This document shows positions 45,212-58,929 of a stretch of 64,000 bases of DNA, piece after piece (the first letter of the stretch is position 1; each line of letters starts with the position of its first letter). The notes beneath the pieces are model-generated. The model was not told the origin of the DNA and ran no database searches. It worked only from the letters and a program-made list of their open reading frames with translations. Both the position numbers and the translations under genes were made by a program. Source of the DNA: Chania multitudinisentens RB-25 (GTDB lineage: Bacteria; Pseudomonadota; Gammaproteobacteria; Enterobacterales; Enterobacteriaceae); contig NZ_CP007044.2 of assembly GCF_000520015.2 (NCBI RefSeq), forward strand, positions 930,001-994,000, in the 5' to 3' direction.

Positions 45212-46099
45212 ATGAAAATGAAAAAACTGGCCGTATTCGCTTCTGCTATTGCTCTGTCTGCCACTTTGAGTGCGAATGCGTTGGCTAAAGACACCATCGC
45301 GCTAGTGGTTTCAACGCTGAACAACCCGTTCTTTGTGTCAATGAAAGACGGTGCTCAGCAGGAAGCCAACAAACTGGGTTACAATCTGGTGGTGCTGGAT
45401 TCCCAGAACAACCCGGCAAAAGAACTGGCCAACGTGCAGGATCTGATGGTGCAGAACCCGAAGCTGCTGCTGATCAACCCAACGGATTCTGATGCGGTCG
45501 GTAACGCCATCAAAATGGCCAATCAGGCCAAGATCCCGGTAATCACGTTAGATCGCGCAGCCGCTAAAGGCGAAGTGGTTAGCCACATTGCTTCCGACAA
45601 CCGCGCTGGCGGTAAAATGGCCGGTGATTTTATTGCCAAACAAGCCGGAGCAGACGCTAAAGTGATCCAATTAGAAGGTATCGCCGGGACTTCTGCGGCA
45701 CGTGAACGTGGTGAAGGTTTCAAACAGTCTCTGGAACAGAATAAATTCACATTATTGGCCAGCCAGCCTGCGGATTTTGATCGCACCAAAGGGCTGAACG
45801 TTATGCAAAACCTGCTGACTGCGCATCCAGATGTGCAAGCCGTATTTGCCCAGAACGATGAAATGGCGTTGGGTGCATTGCGTGCGTTACAAACTGCCGG
45901 TAAAACCGGTGTGGTGGTGGTGGGTTTCGATGGCACCGATGATGGCGTGAAAGCGGTTGAAGGTGGCAAACTGGCCGCAACGGTGGCGCAACGCCCGGAG
46001 CAAATTGGCGTGATTGGCGTAGAAACCGCCGATAAAGTGTTGAAAGGCGAACAAGTGCCCGCCACTATTCCGGTTGATTTGAAGCTGGTGACCAAGTAA
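45212..46099 (+). CDS. rbsB: Periplasmic ribose-binding protein RbsB
   Basis: Ribose receptor for the RbsACB importer and, in E. coli, for Trg chemotaxis. 295 residues; signal peptide ends ANALA/KDTIALV. The mature protein is nearly the E. coli sequence in key places (STLNNPFFVSMKDGAQ, ASDNRAGGKMAGDFIA, FAQNDEMALGALRALQ). ATG 45212 follows CAGGAA. The residue Asn-Asn-Pro-Phe-Phe ligand loop is intact. Confidence 0.98.
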   Translation: MKMKKLAVFASAIALSATLSANALAKDTIALVVSTLNNPFFVSMKDGAQQEANKLGYNLVVLDSQNNPAKELANVQDLMVQNPKLLLINPTDSDAVGNAIKMANQAKIPVITLDRAAAKGEVVSHIASDNRAGGKMAGDFIAKQAGADAKVIQLEGIAGTSAARERGEGFKQSLEQNKFTLLASQPADFDRTKGLNVMQNLLTAHPDVQAVFAQNDEMALGALRALQTAGKTGVVVVGFDGTDDGVKAVEGGKLAATVAQRPEQIGVIGVETADKVLKGEQVPATIPVDLKLVTK

Positions 46100-46115
46100 G
46101 CCATACCCTTTACTT

Positions 46116-46144
46116 TTCACGTTGCTACCAAGTGGCAACGTGAA
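46116..46144 (+). repeat. Intercistronic hairpin rbsB-rbsK
   Basis: Perfect 10-bp stem TTCACGTTGC / GCAACGTGAA with a 9-base loop, 16 bases after the rbsB stop and about 70 before rbsK. No U-run. It would keep rbsB message more abundant than rbsK. Confidence 0.65.
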
Positions 46145-46211
46145 GTTTATCGGGTATCCACGCTATCAAAACGCAGCGTTATGGTGGTGCGCAATTTCAG
46201 GAATCAATGTG

Positions 46212-47138
46212 ATGGAAACAGGAAAGCTGGTGGTTCTGGGTAGTATTAATGCCGACCATATCCTCAATATCGAACAGTTTCCCCGCCCAGGCGAAACGGT
46301 GATCGGGAAGCAGTATAACGTCGCTTTCGGTGGCAAAGGGGCTAACCAGGCTGTGGCTGCCGGGCGCAGTGGCGCGGAAATCGCGTTTATCGCCTGTGTT
46401 GGGGCTGATGATATTGGTGAGCGTATTCGCCAGCAGCTGGCGACCGATGGTATTGATACTCAATCGATTGAAGCTATCGCCCACCGTACTACCGGTGTTG
46501 CACTGATTTTTGTTAATGCGGAAGGTGAAAACGTGATTGGTATTGACGCAGGCGCGAATGCAGCGCTGACGCCCGATTACCTCAATCACCATCGGCAGAA
46601 AGTGATCGATGCTGAGGCGTTACTGATGCAGCTTGAATCACCCATCGAAACGGTAATTGCTGCCGCCAAACTGGCAAAACAGCACCATACGCAAGTGATC
46701 CTCAACCCGGCACCGGCTCGCGAATTGCCGGATGAATTACTGGCGATGATCGATATCATCACGCCGAATGAAACCGAAGCGCAGCGGCTGACCGGTATTG
46801 CTGTTAATAACGATAATGATGCTGCTCGTGCAGCCAATGCGCTGCATGATAAAGGTATCGGATGCGTGATTATTACACTCGGCAGCCGGGGGGTTTGGCT
46901 GAGTGAAAATGGCAGCGGCAAACGAGTGCCTGGCTTTAAGGTGAAAGCGGTCGATACCATTGCGGCTGGCGATACGTTCAACGGCGCACTGGTTACTGCG
47001 TTACTCGAAGGTAAAGCAATGAATGAAGCTGTGCGTTTCGCCCATGCAGCTGCGGCAATTGCCGTCACTCGCGCGGGTGCACAACCTTCGGTACCTTGGC
47101 GTGCAGAGATTGACGCCTTCCTGCTGCAACAGGGGTAA
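46212..47138 (+). CDS. rbsK: Ribokinase RbsK
   Basis: Phosphorylates ribose to ribose-5-phosphate with ATP. 308 residues from ATG 46212 (METGKLVVLGSINADHIL); the frame extends 30 codons upstream across the hairpin but that part is not protein-like. PfkB family signatures are intact: GGKGANQAVAAGR and the catalytic-base motif DTIAAGDTFNGALV near the C-terminus. Confidence 0.96.
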   Translation: METGKLVVLGSINADHILNIEQFPRPGETVIGKQYNVAFGGKGANQAVAAGRSGAEIAFIACVGADDIGERIRQQLATDGIDTQSIEAIAHRTTGVALIFVNAEGENVIGIDAGANAALTPDYLNHHRQKVIDAEALLMQLESPIETVIAAAKLAKQHHTQVILNPAPARELPDELLAMIDIITPNETEAQRLTGIAVNNDNDAARAANALHDKGIGCVIITLGSRGVWLSENGSGKRVPGFKVKAVDTIAAGDTFNGALVTALLEGKAMNEAVRFAHAAAAIAVTRAGAQPSVPWRAEIDAFLLQQG

Positions 47139-47143
47139 TCCTT

Positions 47144-48145
47144 TTGGCTACCATGAAAGATGTTGCCCGGCTGGCAGGGGTTTCAACCTCAACGGTATCG
47201 CACGTTATCAATAACAATCGCTTTGTCAGCGACAGCGTGCGCAGCAAAGTCATGGCGGCCGTTGAACAGCTTAATTATGCTCCATCTGCTTTGGCACGCA
47301 GCCTGAAACTCAATACCACACGTACCATCGGTATGCTGGTTACCTCCAGTAATAACCCGTTTTATGCCGAAGTGGTGCGTGGCGTAGAGCGCAGTTGCTA
47401 CGAACGTGGCTATAGCCTGATTCTGTGTAATACCGAAGAAGATGCGGCGCGCATGAATCGCAGCATGGAAACGCTGTTGCAAAAACGTGTCGATGGCTTG
47501 TTATTGATGTGTACTGAAAACCATCGCCCATCACCAGACGCACTCAGCCGTTATCCTTCTTTACCCATTGTGATGATGGATTGGGCTCCGTTTGAAGGGG
47601 CTAACGACATTATTCAGGATAACTCATTGCTCGGTGGTGAAATGGCAACCGATCATCTGATTGATCGTGGCTATCGCAAAATTGCCTGCATTGCTGGCCC
47701 GCAGGATAAAACCACCGCACGCCATCGTTTGGAAGGGTATCGCCGCGCGATGTGCCGTGCCGGGCTCGATATTCTGCCGGGTTATGAAGTGCATTGTGAT
47801 TTTGAATTTGAGGGGGGCGTTCAGGCTATGCGGCAACTGCTGGCGTTGGCCGAACCGCCGCACGCGGTATTTGCTGGAAACGATGCGGTGGCCGTAGGCG
47901 TTTATCAGGCATTGTATCAGGCCAGGCTGATGGTGCCGCAGGATATGGCCGTCATGGGGTATGATGATATCGAGTTGGCTAAATACCTGGCCCCGCCGCT
48001 CAGTACTATCCATCAACCGAAAGATTCATTGGGGGAGTTGGCCATTGATGCATTGATCAATCGCTTGCAACACCCAGAACGTGATGCTCAAGTTCTGGTA
48101 CTGACGCCCGAACTGGTGGAGCGTGCTTCCGTTGGCCACCGTTAA
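47144..48145 (+). CDS. rbsR: Ribose operon repressor RbsR (LacI family)
   Basis: Represses rbs by binding the GTTTCG-type operators upstream of rbsD; ribose is the inducer. 333 residues. N-terminal helix-turn-helix MKDVARLAGVSTSTVSHVIN, hinge helix with ALARSLKL, then a periplasmic-binding-protein-like effector domain. The start is TTG 47144 (MATMKDV, as in E. coli) or ATG 47153. The TAA stop shares the palindrome TTAA with the stop of the convergent yieP. No hsrA transporter gene follows, unlike in E. coli. Confidence 0.95.
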   Translation: MATMKDVARLAGVSTSTVSHVINNNRFVSDSVRSKVMAAVEQLNYAPSALARSLKLNTTRTIGMLVTSSNNPFYAEVVRGVERSCYERGYSLILCNTEEDAARMNRSMETLLQKRVDGLLLMCTENHRPSPDALSRYPSLPIVMMDWAPFEGANDIIQDNSLLGGEMATDHLIDRGYRKIACIAGPQDKTTARHRLEGYRRAMCRAGLDILPGYEVHCDFEFEGGVQAMRQLLALAEPPHAVFAGNDAVAVGVYQALYQARLMVPQDMAVMGYDDIELAKYLAPPLSTIHQPKDSLGELAIDALINRLQHPERDAQVLVLTPELVERASVGHR

Positions 48146-48828
48146 TCGGGAAGTAACAGGGTTTGGCATGCAGTCAGTGCTGCGGCGCTGTTCCCCGACA
48201 CAATGGCATCGACAATCGCTTGATGGTTTTGCAGCTTAATCACTTCGTTATCGGTAATCGCACGAAAGTAGTTTTGATAAACCGAACTGAATAACTTGGC
48301 GAATGAAATCAGAAACGGATTGGCGCTGGCTTCGTATATCAGCTGATGGTATTGGGTATCTATTTCAATCCAACGTTCGCGGTCAAAATCGGTGTGCAAT
48401 GTGCGCATTTCCAGCATCAAGTGTGTTAATTGTGTTTTTTGTTGCGCAGTGGCGTTATCGGCAGCCAGTGAACAGGCTTGAGGTTCGAGCGTGGTGCGCA
48501 GAATCAGGAAGTGCTGCATGACCTGGTCGAAATTCTCCTTCGTCATCCACCAGGCCAGTAAATCCTGATCGAGAAAGTTCCATTGGTTTTGTGGCATTAC
48601 CCGCGTCCCGATACGTGGGCGGGGCAACAGCATACCTTTGGCAGCCAATATTTTTACGGCTTCCCGTACCGCAGTGCGGCTAACACCAAATTGCTCCCCC
48701 AACTCCATCTCACCTGGCAAGATGCTGCCCGCTTTATATTCACCTGCCAAAATTTGTTGGCCAAGCTTTTCTGCCAACAGATAAGAAAGATTTCGCTGTG
48801 CGGCCTGTTGTTGAGCATTAAATTGCAT
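48142..48828 (-). CDS. yieP: GntR/FadR-type regulator YieP
   Basis: Transcriptional regulator of unknown target in most species, 228 residues. Winged helix at the N-terminus (AGSILPGEMELGEQFGVSRT then AVREAVKILAAKGM) and an all-helical FCD effector domain (EPQACSLAADNAT, YHQLIYEASANPFLISFA). Position between rbsR and an rRNA operon and the sequence itself match E. coli YieP. Its coding end overlaps that of rbsR by four bases. Confidence 0.93.
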   Translation of the reverse strand: MQFNAQQQAAQRNLSYLLAEKLGQQILAGEYKAGSILPGEMELGEQFGVSRTAVREAVKILAAKGMLLPRPRIGTRVMPQNQWNFLDQDLLAWWMTKENFDQVMQHFLILRTTLEPQACSLAADNATAQQKTQLTHLMLEMRTLHTDFDRERWIEIDTQYHQLIYEASANPFLISFAKLFSSVYQNYFRAITDNEVIKLQNHQAIVDAIVSGNSAAALTACQTLLLPD

Positions 48829-48980
48829 AGTTGTGAACCCTTGGCTTACCTCATTATCTTTTATTTTACTCTACGACAGGCTAGCTCTTATGGGGATTCC
48901 ATAAAAAATGAGCAAAATGCTGGCTTGTACAGCGTTTTGCTGAAAATATCCGCGCTTGAACCCTTTTTTGAATTTAGGGG

Positions 48981-49008
48981 TTGCGGCCGGCGAGGAACGC
49001 CCTATAAT
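48981..49008 (+). promoter_or_regulatory. rRNA promoter P1
   Basis: TTGCGG at 48981-48986 and TATAAT at 49003-49008 with a 16-base spacer, followed by a GCGC discriminator, the pattern of growth-rate-controlled rrn P1 promoters. AT-rich DNA just upstream can serve as UP element. The first base of transcript should lie about 49015. Confidence 0.9.
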
Positions 49009-49112
49009 GCGCCTCCACTGACCGGGAACAACGGCGTCTTGTGATAAAGAAAGCCGCCCAGCCAGGAAGGGGCAACCCGGTGACAACATCGTCTCTCAAC
49101 AGAGAAAAAAGG

Positions 49113-49140
49113 TTGACTCTTCAGCGGGAAAGCGTATTAT
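49113..49140 (+). promoter_or_regulatory. rRNA promoter P2
   Basis: TTGACT at 49113-49118 and TATTAT at 49135-49140 with a 16-base spacer, 132 bases after P1, preceded by an A-run (UP element). Spacing and order match enterobacterial rrn operons. Confidence 0.9.
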
Positions 49141-49178
49141 CTGCCTCCCGCGTTACCGAGAAACAAACCGGTAACCAC

Positions 49179-49190
49179 GCTCTTTAACAA
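49179..49190 (+). promoter_or_regulatory. rrn leader antitermination boxA
   Basis: GCTCTTTAACAA in the transcribed leader, the NusB/S10 (NusE) binding boxA of rrn antitermination. A second copy precedes the 23S gene. Confidence 0.88.
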
Positions 49191-49354
49191 TTTATCAGAC
49201 AATCTGTGTGGGCACTCACAAGACGATATCCAGCCACTTCGGTGGCAAAAAATATCAAGTCTTGAAGAGTGACCAAGCAGTAATTCATTGAAGTGAATTA
49301 TTACAAACGTTGATTTTCGAGCATCGCTGCACGTGTTGCAGCACATCAAGCTTT

Positions 49355-50896
<1,542 letters not shown>

Positions 50897-50968
50897 CCGA
50901 ACGATATTGGTTGCGTGAGTGTTCACAACAGATTGTCTGATGAAAGTAACGAGCAGAAAACCCTTTAT

Positions 50969-51045
<77 letters not shown>

Positions 51046-51176
51046 AATTTGTACTTATGCTGCGTTATGCGCGTGGTCGTTTACCGAAAGTGAACGTCCC
51101 TTTCGCATGCCTTGCCTGAGTAACGATTGACTCTTGGTTGAGTTGGTACCCATAAAGGTTTTTGCACGTGACGTAT

Positions 51177-51252
51177 GGGGCTATAGCTCAGCTGGGAGAG
51201 CGCCTGCCTTGCACGCAGGAGGTCAGCGGTTCGATCCCGCTTAGCTCCACCA
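51177..51252 (+). tRNA. tRNA-Ala (anticodon TGC)
   Basis: 76 bases, from GGGGCTATAGCTCAG to encoded ACCA, anticodon loop TTGCACG. Follows tRNA-Ile in the spacer, making this an rrnA/rrnD/rrnH-type operon by E. coli convention. Confidence 0.99.
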
Positions 51253-51468
51253 TAACGTCCTTGGTGATACTTCAGAGTGTACTGGCAACAGTATACTGCG
51301 ACGTATTTTGCTCTTTAACAATCTGGAACAAGCTGAAAATTGAAACCTGACAGCTGAAACTTGTCCCGCCGTAGAGTTATGGGGATAAGGAGTACCCTGT
51401 CAGAGAGTCTCTCAAATGTTTACAGCACGATGTGTTCTCTGTTTACAGAAGACACCTTCGGGTTGTGA
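51253..51468 (+). promoter_or_regulatory. Spacer before 23S with second boxA
   Basis: The tRNA-Ala to 23S spacer contains TGCTCTTTAACAA at 51309-51321, the second rrn boxA. The surrounding sequence should form the RNase III processing stem with the region after 23S. Nothing else recognised. Confidence 0.8.
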
Positions 51469-54377
<2,909 letters not shown>

Positions 54378-54495
54378 ACAACACCGAAGGTGTTTTGTTG
54401 AGAGACAAGAGAGTAGTGAGTTTTGATATTCAGCGATGTTCCCGGATTGGATTGACTGGCTTTACGAAAGTGAAGCGGGTTGATTAAATGGAATT

Positions 54496-54615
54496 TGCCT
54501 GGCGGCAATAGCGCGGTGGTCCCACCTGACCCCATGCCGAACTCAGAAGTGAAACGCCGTAGCGCCGATGGTAGTGTGGGGTCTCCCCATGCGAGAGTAG
54601 GACACTGCCAGGCAT
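54496..54615 (+). rRNA. rrf: 5S ribosomal RNA
   Basis: 120 bases, from TGCCTGGCGGCAATAG to ACTGCCAGGCAT; the two ends pair. Third rRNA of the operon, 118 bases after 23S. No distal tRNA gene follows. Confidence 0.98.
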
Positions 54616-54626
54616 CAAACAAGTGG

Positions 54627-54656
54627 AAAGCCCCATGCGAAAGCATGGGGCTTTTT
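54627..54656 (+). terminator. Terminator of the rRNA operon
   Basis: Perfect 11-bp stem AAGCCCCATGC / GCATGGGGCTT with a stable GAAA loop and a following T-run. It lies 12 bases after 5S. Confidence 0.95.
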
Positions 54657-54699
54657 GCTGTGCGGTGAAGGCAGAATACGGGCTGGTTCATAATTCTAC

Positions 54700-55224
54700 T
54701 TATGCTTTTATCTGCTTCAGCCATTGTGTGATAAATATGGCAATCTCTTTTGGGTTATTGATGTTCAATTGACATGTTATGCCTTCTATCTTTTTATCGC
54801 TGGCCACTGCAATAACATATTTATCCATCATACTTTCAAGTGGTTTTCCTATTTCTTCACGATAAAGAATGATTTTACTGATAGGTTCATGTTTGAATCC
54901 TTCCACTAGAATCAAATCTACTTTGCCGCTGTCAAACCTGCCAGCCAAATACGTTAAATCCAACGATTGCTGTTCGGGCGTTTCCGTCATCAGTGCCCAG
55001 CGCTGATTATTGGCCACTAATGTTTGATTGGCGCCCGCTTTACGTAATTCGTAACTGTCTTTGCCTGGTGTATCAACATCCATATCATGATGGGTATGTT
55101 TAATCAGCCCAATCCGTATCTGTTGCTGTTTCAATAGAGGGATCAATTGTTTGAGCAGCGTTGTTTTTCCTGTCCCGCTATAAGCAGCAAAAGCGAGCAA
55201 GGGGGGCAATAAGTTAGCCATCAA
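54700..55224 (-). CDS. mobB: Molybdopterin-guanine dinucleotide adapter protein MobB
   Basis: GTP-binding protein that helps MobA attach GMP to molybdopterin. 174 residues; Walker A YSGTGKTT at 15-22, then GLIKHTHHDMDVDTPGKDSY and VDLILVEGFKHE as switch regions. The start overlaps the end of mobA by about 8-11 bases, so the pair is translationally coupled. Confidence 0.96.
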   Translation of the reverse strand: MMANLLPPLLAFAAYSGTGKTTLLKQLIPLLKQQQIRIGLIKHTHHDMDVDTPGKDSYELRKAGANQTLVANNQRWALMTETPEQQSLDLTYLAGRFDSGKVDLILVEGFKHEPISKIILYREEIGKPLESMMDKYVIAVASDKKIEGITCQLNINNPKEIAIFITQWLKQIKA

Positions 55225-55813
55225 CCATTCCTTTTTTCTGTAACCATTGCTGGCAATCTTCAGGCGTATTTAAATTACAGAATGCCTGTTGTTGGTTATT
55301 GAACACAACCTGCTGCGCACCGATGGCCTCCATAAACAACATTAGTTTACGTTCACCCCTATTTAAATAATCTGTTAAGTTATCAATCAGACTAGTATGC
55401 AGCAATGCCAGTGTAGGGTGTATGTGTTTGCCATCGCTGGCATAGGCCGCCAGAGCGGTGCCTTTATGCAACCATAGCTGCTCAACCAGATCGTGAGGGA
55501 AATCTGGCACATCGCAAGGGGCACTGACCACCCATTCGGTACTGGCATAGTGGAGCCCTGCCAATATACCTGCTAACGGGCCAGAAAAATCTGCTGTCAG
55601 GTCACCCACCACGGGCAAACCACTTTCCCTATAGTGTCGCTGGTTACGGTTTGCACTGATGATAACGTTACCTACTTGCGGGGTTAATCGAGCTAATACG
55701 TGTTGGTACAGTGCTTTATCGCCCAGTTGAACCAAGCCTTTATCTTTACCTTTCATGCGCGTAGAGCGCCCACCAGCCAGAATAACGCCGGTTATTTCTA
55801 TGTGCATAACCAT
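55214..55813 (-). CDS. mobA: Molybdenum cofactor guanylyltransferase MobA
   Basis: Transfers GMP from GTP to molybdopterin to make the bis-MGD cofactor of DMSO-reductase-type enzymes. 199 residues; the nucleotidyltransferase loop ILAGGRSTRMKGKDKGL is near the N-terminus and DVPDFPHDLVEQLW supplies the metal-binding region. Start at 55813 or at the second Met two codons in. Confidence 0.96.
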   Translation of the reverse strand: MVMHIEITGVILAGGRSTRMKGKDKGLVQLGDKALYQHVLARLTPQVGNVIISANRNQRHYRESGLPVVGDLTADFSGPLAGILAGLHYASTEWVVSAPCDVPDFPHDLVEQLWLHKGTALAAYASDGKHIHPTLALLHTSLIDNLTDYLNRGERKLMLFMEAIGAQQVVFNNQQQAFCNLNTPEDCQQWLQKKGMVDG

Positions 55814-55958
55814 TACCCTATGGCATCGCTAATACCCTGATTGTAACGTTAAACCAGGTCAGACATCAGGATTTACCTTTATTGACACGCAGGTTCTTTC
55901 ACTGGGTGAATAAGCCTGATACTTTGTGGGTTTCTTCACGTCATTGGATGATATTGCT

Positions 55959-56228
55959 ATGAAAACGCATCGCGTAAACGAATTGATCGAATTGCTTCAC
56001 CCGGTTTGGCAACAGGAGCCGGATCTCAATCTGATTCAATTTCTGCAAAAGCTGGCACAAGAAGCGGGTTTTCAGGGCGAGCTTGTGGATTTGAGCGATG
56101 ATATCTTGATTTATCACCTTAAAATGCGTGGCAGTGCAGGTACAGAGCAGATCCCTGGTTTGAAGAAAGATTATGAAGAAGATTTCAAAACTGCCTTACT
56201 GCGTGCTCGTGGTGTCATCAAAGACTAA
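55959..56228 (+). CDS. yihD: Conserved small protein YihD
   Basis: 89 residues from ATG 55959 (MKTHRVNELIELLHPVW), equal to the E. coli length; the frame is open 11 codons further upstream without a good start. DUF1040-family acidic cytosolic protein of unknown function, strongly conserved in its C-terminus PGLKKDYEEDFKTALLRARG. Position before srkA matches other enterobacteria. Confidence 0.95.
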   Translation: MKTHRVNELIELLHPVWQQEPDLNLIQFLQKLAQEAGFQGELVDLSDDILIYHLKMRGSAGTEQIPGLKKDYEEDFKTALLRARGVIKD

Positions 56229-56320
56229 CATTTATGAGGCAGTCAGCCTATTGCGGTAATTAGTGCTACTATTTTTCATACTTGATACTGTGTTGTCACT
56301 TGGCGAATTGAATGGCTGTT

Positions 56321-57307
56321 ATGAATAACTCCGCTTTTAATTTTAAAACCCTTTCTCCTGATTTGATTATGGATGCTTTAGAAGAGGTGGGTTTACGTGT
56401 TGATTCTGGGTTGACGGCGCTGAACAGTTATGAAAACCGCGTTTATCAATTTGTGGATGAAGATCGTAATCGTTATGTAGTGAAATTTTATCGGCCAGAG
56501 CGTTGGAATGCAGGACAAATTGGTGAAGAACATCAATTTTCCCTTGATTTATCCCAGGCTGAAATACCGGCAGTTGCGCCGTTGATGTTACAGGGAAACA
56601 CTTTACATACGTATGCAGGATTTTTTTTTACTGTGTTTCCGAGTGTAGGTGGCCAACAATATGAGATAGACAATCTTGAGCAACTGGAATGGGTTGGGCG
56701 TTTTCTGGGGCGTATTCACCAAGTTGGTAGCAAAAATTTGTTTGTAGAGCGTCCTACTATTGGAATTGAAGAGTATCTCACGGCTCCCCAAGCGGTTCTG
56801 GCTGGTTGTGAGCTGGTACCTAAGGTCCTGCGCGATACTTTTTTGAGCGCCACGGATCACCTGATTGCTGCAATAAAACCGCATTGGCTGTCAGATTGGC
56901 AGCCGCTGAGGTTGCATGGTGATTGTCATCCGGGCAATATTTTGTGGCGTGATGGGCCACTGTTTGTTGATCTGGATGATGCACGTAATGGACCAGCAGT
57001 GCAGGATTTGTGGATGTTGTTGCACGGTGAACGCCGTGAGCAACTGATGCAACTGGATACCTTGTTGGAGGCCTATAGTGAATTTACCGAATTTGATCAG
57101 CGTGAATTGGCATTGATTGAGCCGCTACGGGCAATGCGCATGGTGTATTACCTGGCGTGGGTAGTACGTCGTTGGCAGGATCCGGCATTTCCCAAAAGTT
57201 TTCCTTGGATGGCGGAGTCTGATTTCTGGTTATCTCAAACTGCGATATTTACCGAACAGGTTAAGCTGTTGCAGGAACCCCCTCTGCAGCTGATACCCAT
57301 GTATTGA
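56321..57307 (+). CDS. srkA: Stress-response protein kinase SrkA (YihE/RdoA)
   Basis: Ser/Thr protein kinase of the choline-kinase-like fold, induced by the Cpx response in E. coli and protective against MazF-mediated death. 328 residues from ATG 56321 (MNNSAFNFKTL), as in E. coli; an in-frame ATG lies three codons earlier. Catalytic elements are HGDCHPGNILW and VDLDDARNGPAVQDLW. It is upstream of dsbA, with 30 bases between them, and probably co-transcribed. Confidence 0.96.
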   Translation: MNNSAFNFKTLSPDLIMDALEEVGLRVDSGLTALNSYENRVYQFVDEDRNRYVVKFYRPERWNAGQIGEEHQFSLDLSQAEIPAVAPLMLQGNTLHTYAGFFFTVFPSVGGQQYEIDNLEQLEWVGRFLGRIHQVGSKNLFVERPTIGIEEYLTAPQAVLAGCELVPKVLRDTFLSATDHLIAAIKPHWLSDWQPLRLHGDCHPGNILWRDGPLFVDLDDARNGPAVQDLWMLLHGERREQLMQLDTLLEAYSEFTEFDQRELALIEPLRAMRMVYYLAWVVRRWQDPAFPKSFPWMAESDFWLSQTAIFTEQVKLLQEPPLQLIPMY

Positions 57308-57337
57308 AGCTTTAAACATAATGGAGAGTTTAGTCTT

Positions 57338-57961
57338 ATGAATAAAATATGGTTAACACTTGTTGGCCTGATGATGGCGTTCAGTGCTTCTGCTGCGCAA
57401 TTCAGCGAAGGTACTCAGTATGTCACTTTGAACAAACCGGTGACCGGTGAACCACAGGTATTGGAGTTCTTCTCTTTCTACTGCCCGCACTGCTACCAGT
57501 TTGAAGAGGTTTATCATGTTTCTGATAGTGTGAAGCAAGCCTTGCCAGCTGGCACTAAAATGACCAAATATCATGTGGAGTTCCTGGGGCCATTGGGTAA
57601 ACAATTGACTCAGGCGTGGGCTGTGGCGATCGCGTTGGGCGTGGAAGATAAGATCACTCAACCCATGTTTGAAGCCATACAAAAAACACAAACGATACAA
57701 ACACCGAATGATATTCGTGACGTATTTGTGAAAGCGGGTGTGAAAGCAGAAGATTACGACGCAGCGCTGAATAGTTTCGTGGTGAAATCTCTGGTAGTTC
57801 AGCAAGAGAAAGCGGCTGAAGATTTGCAACTGCGTGGTGTGCCAGCAGTATTTGTTAACGGCAAATATATGGTTAAAAACGATGGTTTGGATGCCAGCTC
57901 AAAAGAAGCTTACGCGAAGCAATTTGCTGATGTGGTTAAGTTCCTGAGCGAGCAGAAATAA
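57338..57961 (+). CDS. dsbA: Thiol:disulphide interchange protein DsbA
   Basis: Periplasmic oxidant that introduces disulphides into folding proteins, including fimbrial pilins and ushers. 207 residues; signal peptide ends SASA/AQFSEG. Active site CPHC at residues 49-52 (FFSFYCPHCYQFEE) and cis-Pro loop RGVPAVFVNGKY are intact. A shared terminator separates it from yihG; the E. coli gene yihF, found between them there, is absent. Confidence 0.98.
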   Translation: MNKIWLTLVGLMMAFSASAAQFSEGTQYVTLNKPVTGEPQVLEFFSFYCPHCYQFEEVYHVSDSVKQALPAGTKMTKYHVEFLGPLGKQLTQAWAVAIALGVEDKITQPMFEAIQKTQTIQTPNDIRDVFVKAGVKAEDYDAALNSFVVKSLVVQQEKAAEDLQLRGVPAVFVNGKYMVKNDGLDASSKEAYAKQFADVVKFLSEQK

Positions 57962-57976
57962 CGTTTTAATAAATGG

Positions 57977-58004
57977 AAAACGCCGGTTAACCCGGCGTTT
58001 TTTT
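57977..58004. terminator. Bidirectional terminator dsbA / yihG
   Basis: Stem AAAACGCCGG / CCGGCGTTTT with a 5-base loop and a T-run on the dsbA side. It directly abuts the yihG stop codon and serves convergent genes. Confidence 0.88.
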
Positions 58005-58899
58005 AGTTGTATTTGTGTTTAATCTTATCCAGTAAACGATCTTTTTCCTGCCATAGTGTGTTCAGCCAAAGCTGGAATTTACGTTTAAACAGTTTATCGT
58101 TGAAATAGTCCCCGTGTAGGTTTCTATCAATCGGCAGGCATTCAATTTTTACTACAATACGTTGCAACCGGCCACACAACATATCTATAAATGGATGCGT
58201 ATGGTTATCTGGATAGAGTAGGGTAACATTCAGTATTTTATCAAACTGGCTACCGAGTGCGCTGAGCGTAAAAGCAATGCCAGCCGCTTTAGGCACCAGT
58301 AAATTGCGATAAGGTGAATGAGTTTTAATTTTTTTTGCTTCCGTAAAGCGTGAGCCTTCAACGAAATTGACGATAGTGGTTGGACGTTGGCGGAACTTCT
58401 CACAGGAACGGCGTGTTGTTTCGATATCTTGGCCCCGTTTTTCTGGATGCTTCAGCAAATAAGAGCGTGAATAGCGTTTCATGAATGGCATATCCAGTGC
58501 CCAGCAAGCCAAGCCAACAAAGGGTATCCAAGCCAGTTGCTGTTTGAGGAAATACTTATTCATAGGTATATGATTACGGAATAGCACACACAGCACAACA
58601 ATATCTGACCAGCTTGTATGATTACTGATCAGCAAGTACCAATGTTTTTTTTCCAGCCCTTCTAGTCCCTCGATATCCCATTGTATACGTGGGTTAATTT
58701 TTAGCAGCAGTGCCAAGCTTTGGCACCAACACCACATCACACCGTCGGCAAAAGTGGAGATATGTCGCCAAAGAGTGGGAATGGGAATCAGTAGCTTAAT
58801 AATACCCGCTAAAGCGATGGGGAGAGAGCATAACGCCGTCACTGCAATAGCAAGCAACGAAGAAAAAATAAGAATGATGGGAGCTAACATTTTTGGCAT
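58003..58899 (-). CDS. yihG: Probable 1-acylglycerol-3-phosphate O-acyltransferase YihG
   Basis: Membrane acyltransferase of the LPLAT/PlsC family, 298 residues. N-terminal hydrophobic segments (LAPIILIFSSLLAIAV and ALAGIIKLLIPI) precede the catalytic HX4D motif in ISNHTSWSDIVVL near residue 96, followed by VEGSRFTEAKK. In E. coli it affects membrane acyl composition. It reads towards dsbA. Confidence 0.93.
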   Translation of the reverse strand: MPKMLAPIILIFSSLLAIAVTALCSLPIALAGIIKLLIPIPTLWRHISTFADGVMWCWCQSLALLLKINPRIQWDIEGLEGLEKKHWYLLISNHTSWSDIVVLCVLFRNHIPMNKYFLKQQLAWIPFVGLACWALDMPFMKRYSRSYLLKHPEKRGQDIETTRRSCEKFRQRPTTIVNFVEGSRFTEAKKIKTHSPYRNLLVPKAAGIAFTLSALGSQFDKILNVTLLYPDNHTHPFIDMLCGRLQRIVVKIECLPIDRNLHGDYFNDKLFKRKFQLWLNTLWQEKDRLLDKIKHKYN

Positions 58900-58929
58900 G
58901 AGTTAAGTACTGCTGATTGATGAAACATT

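Noticed and set aside
54480..54668. Open frame across the 5S gene, with others inside 16S and 23S
   Set aside because: They lie in structured rRNA genes and are chance frames.
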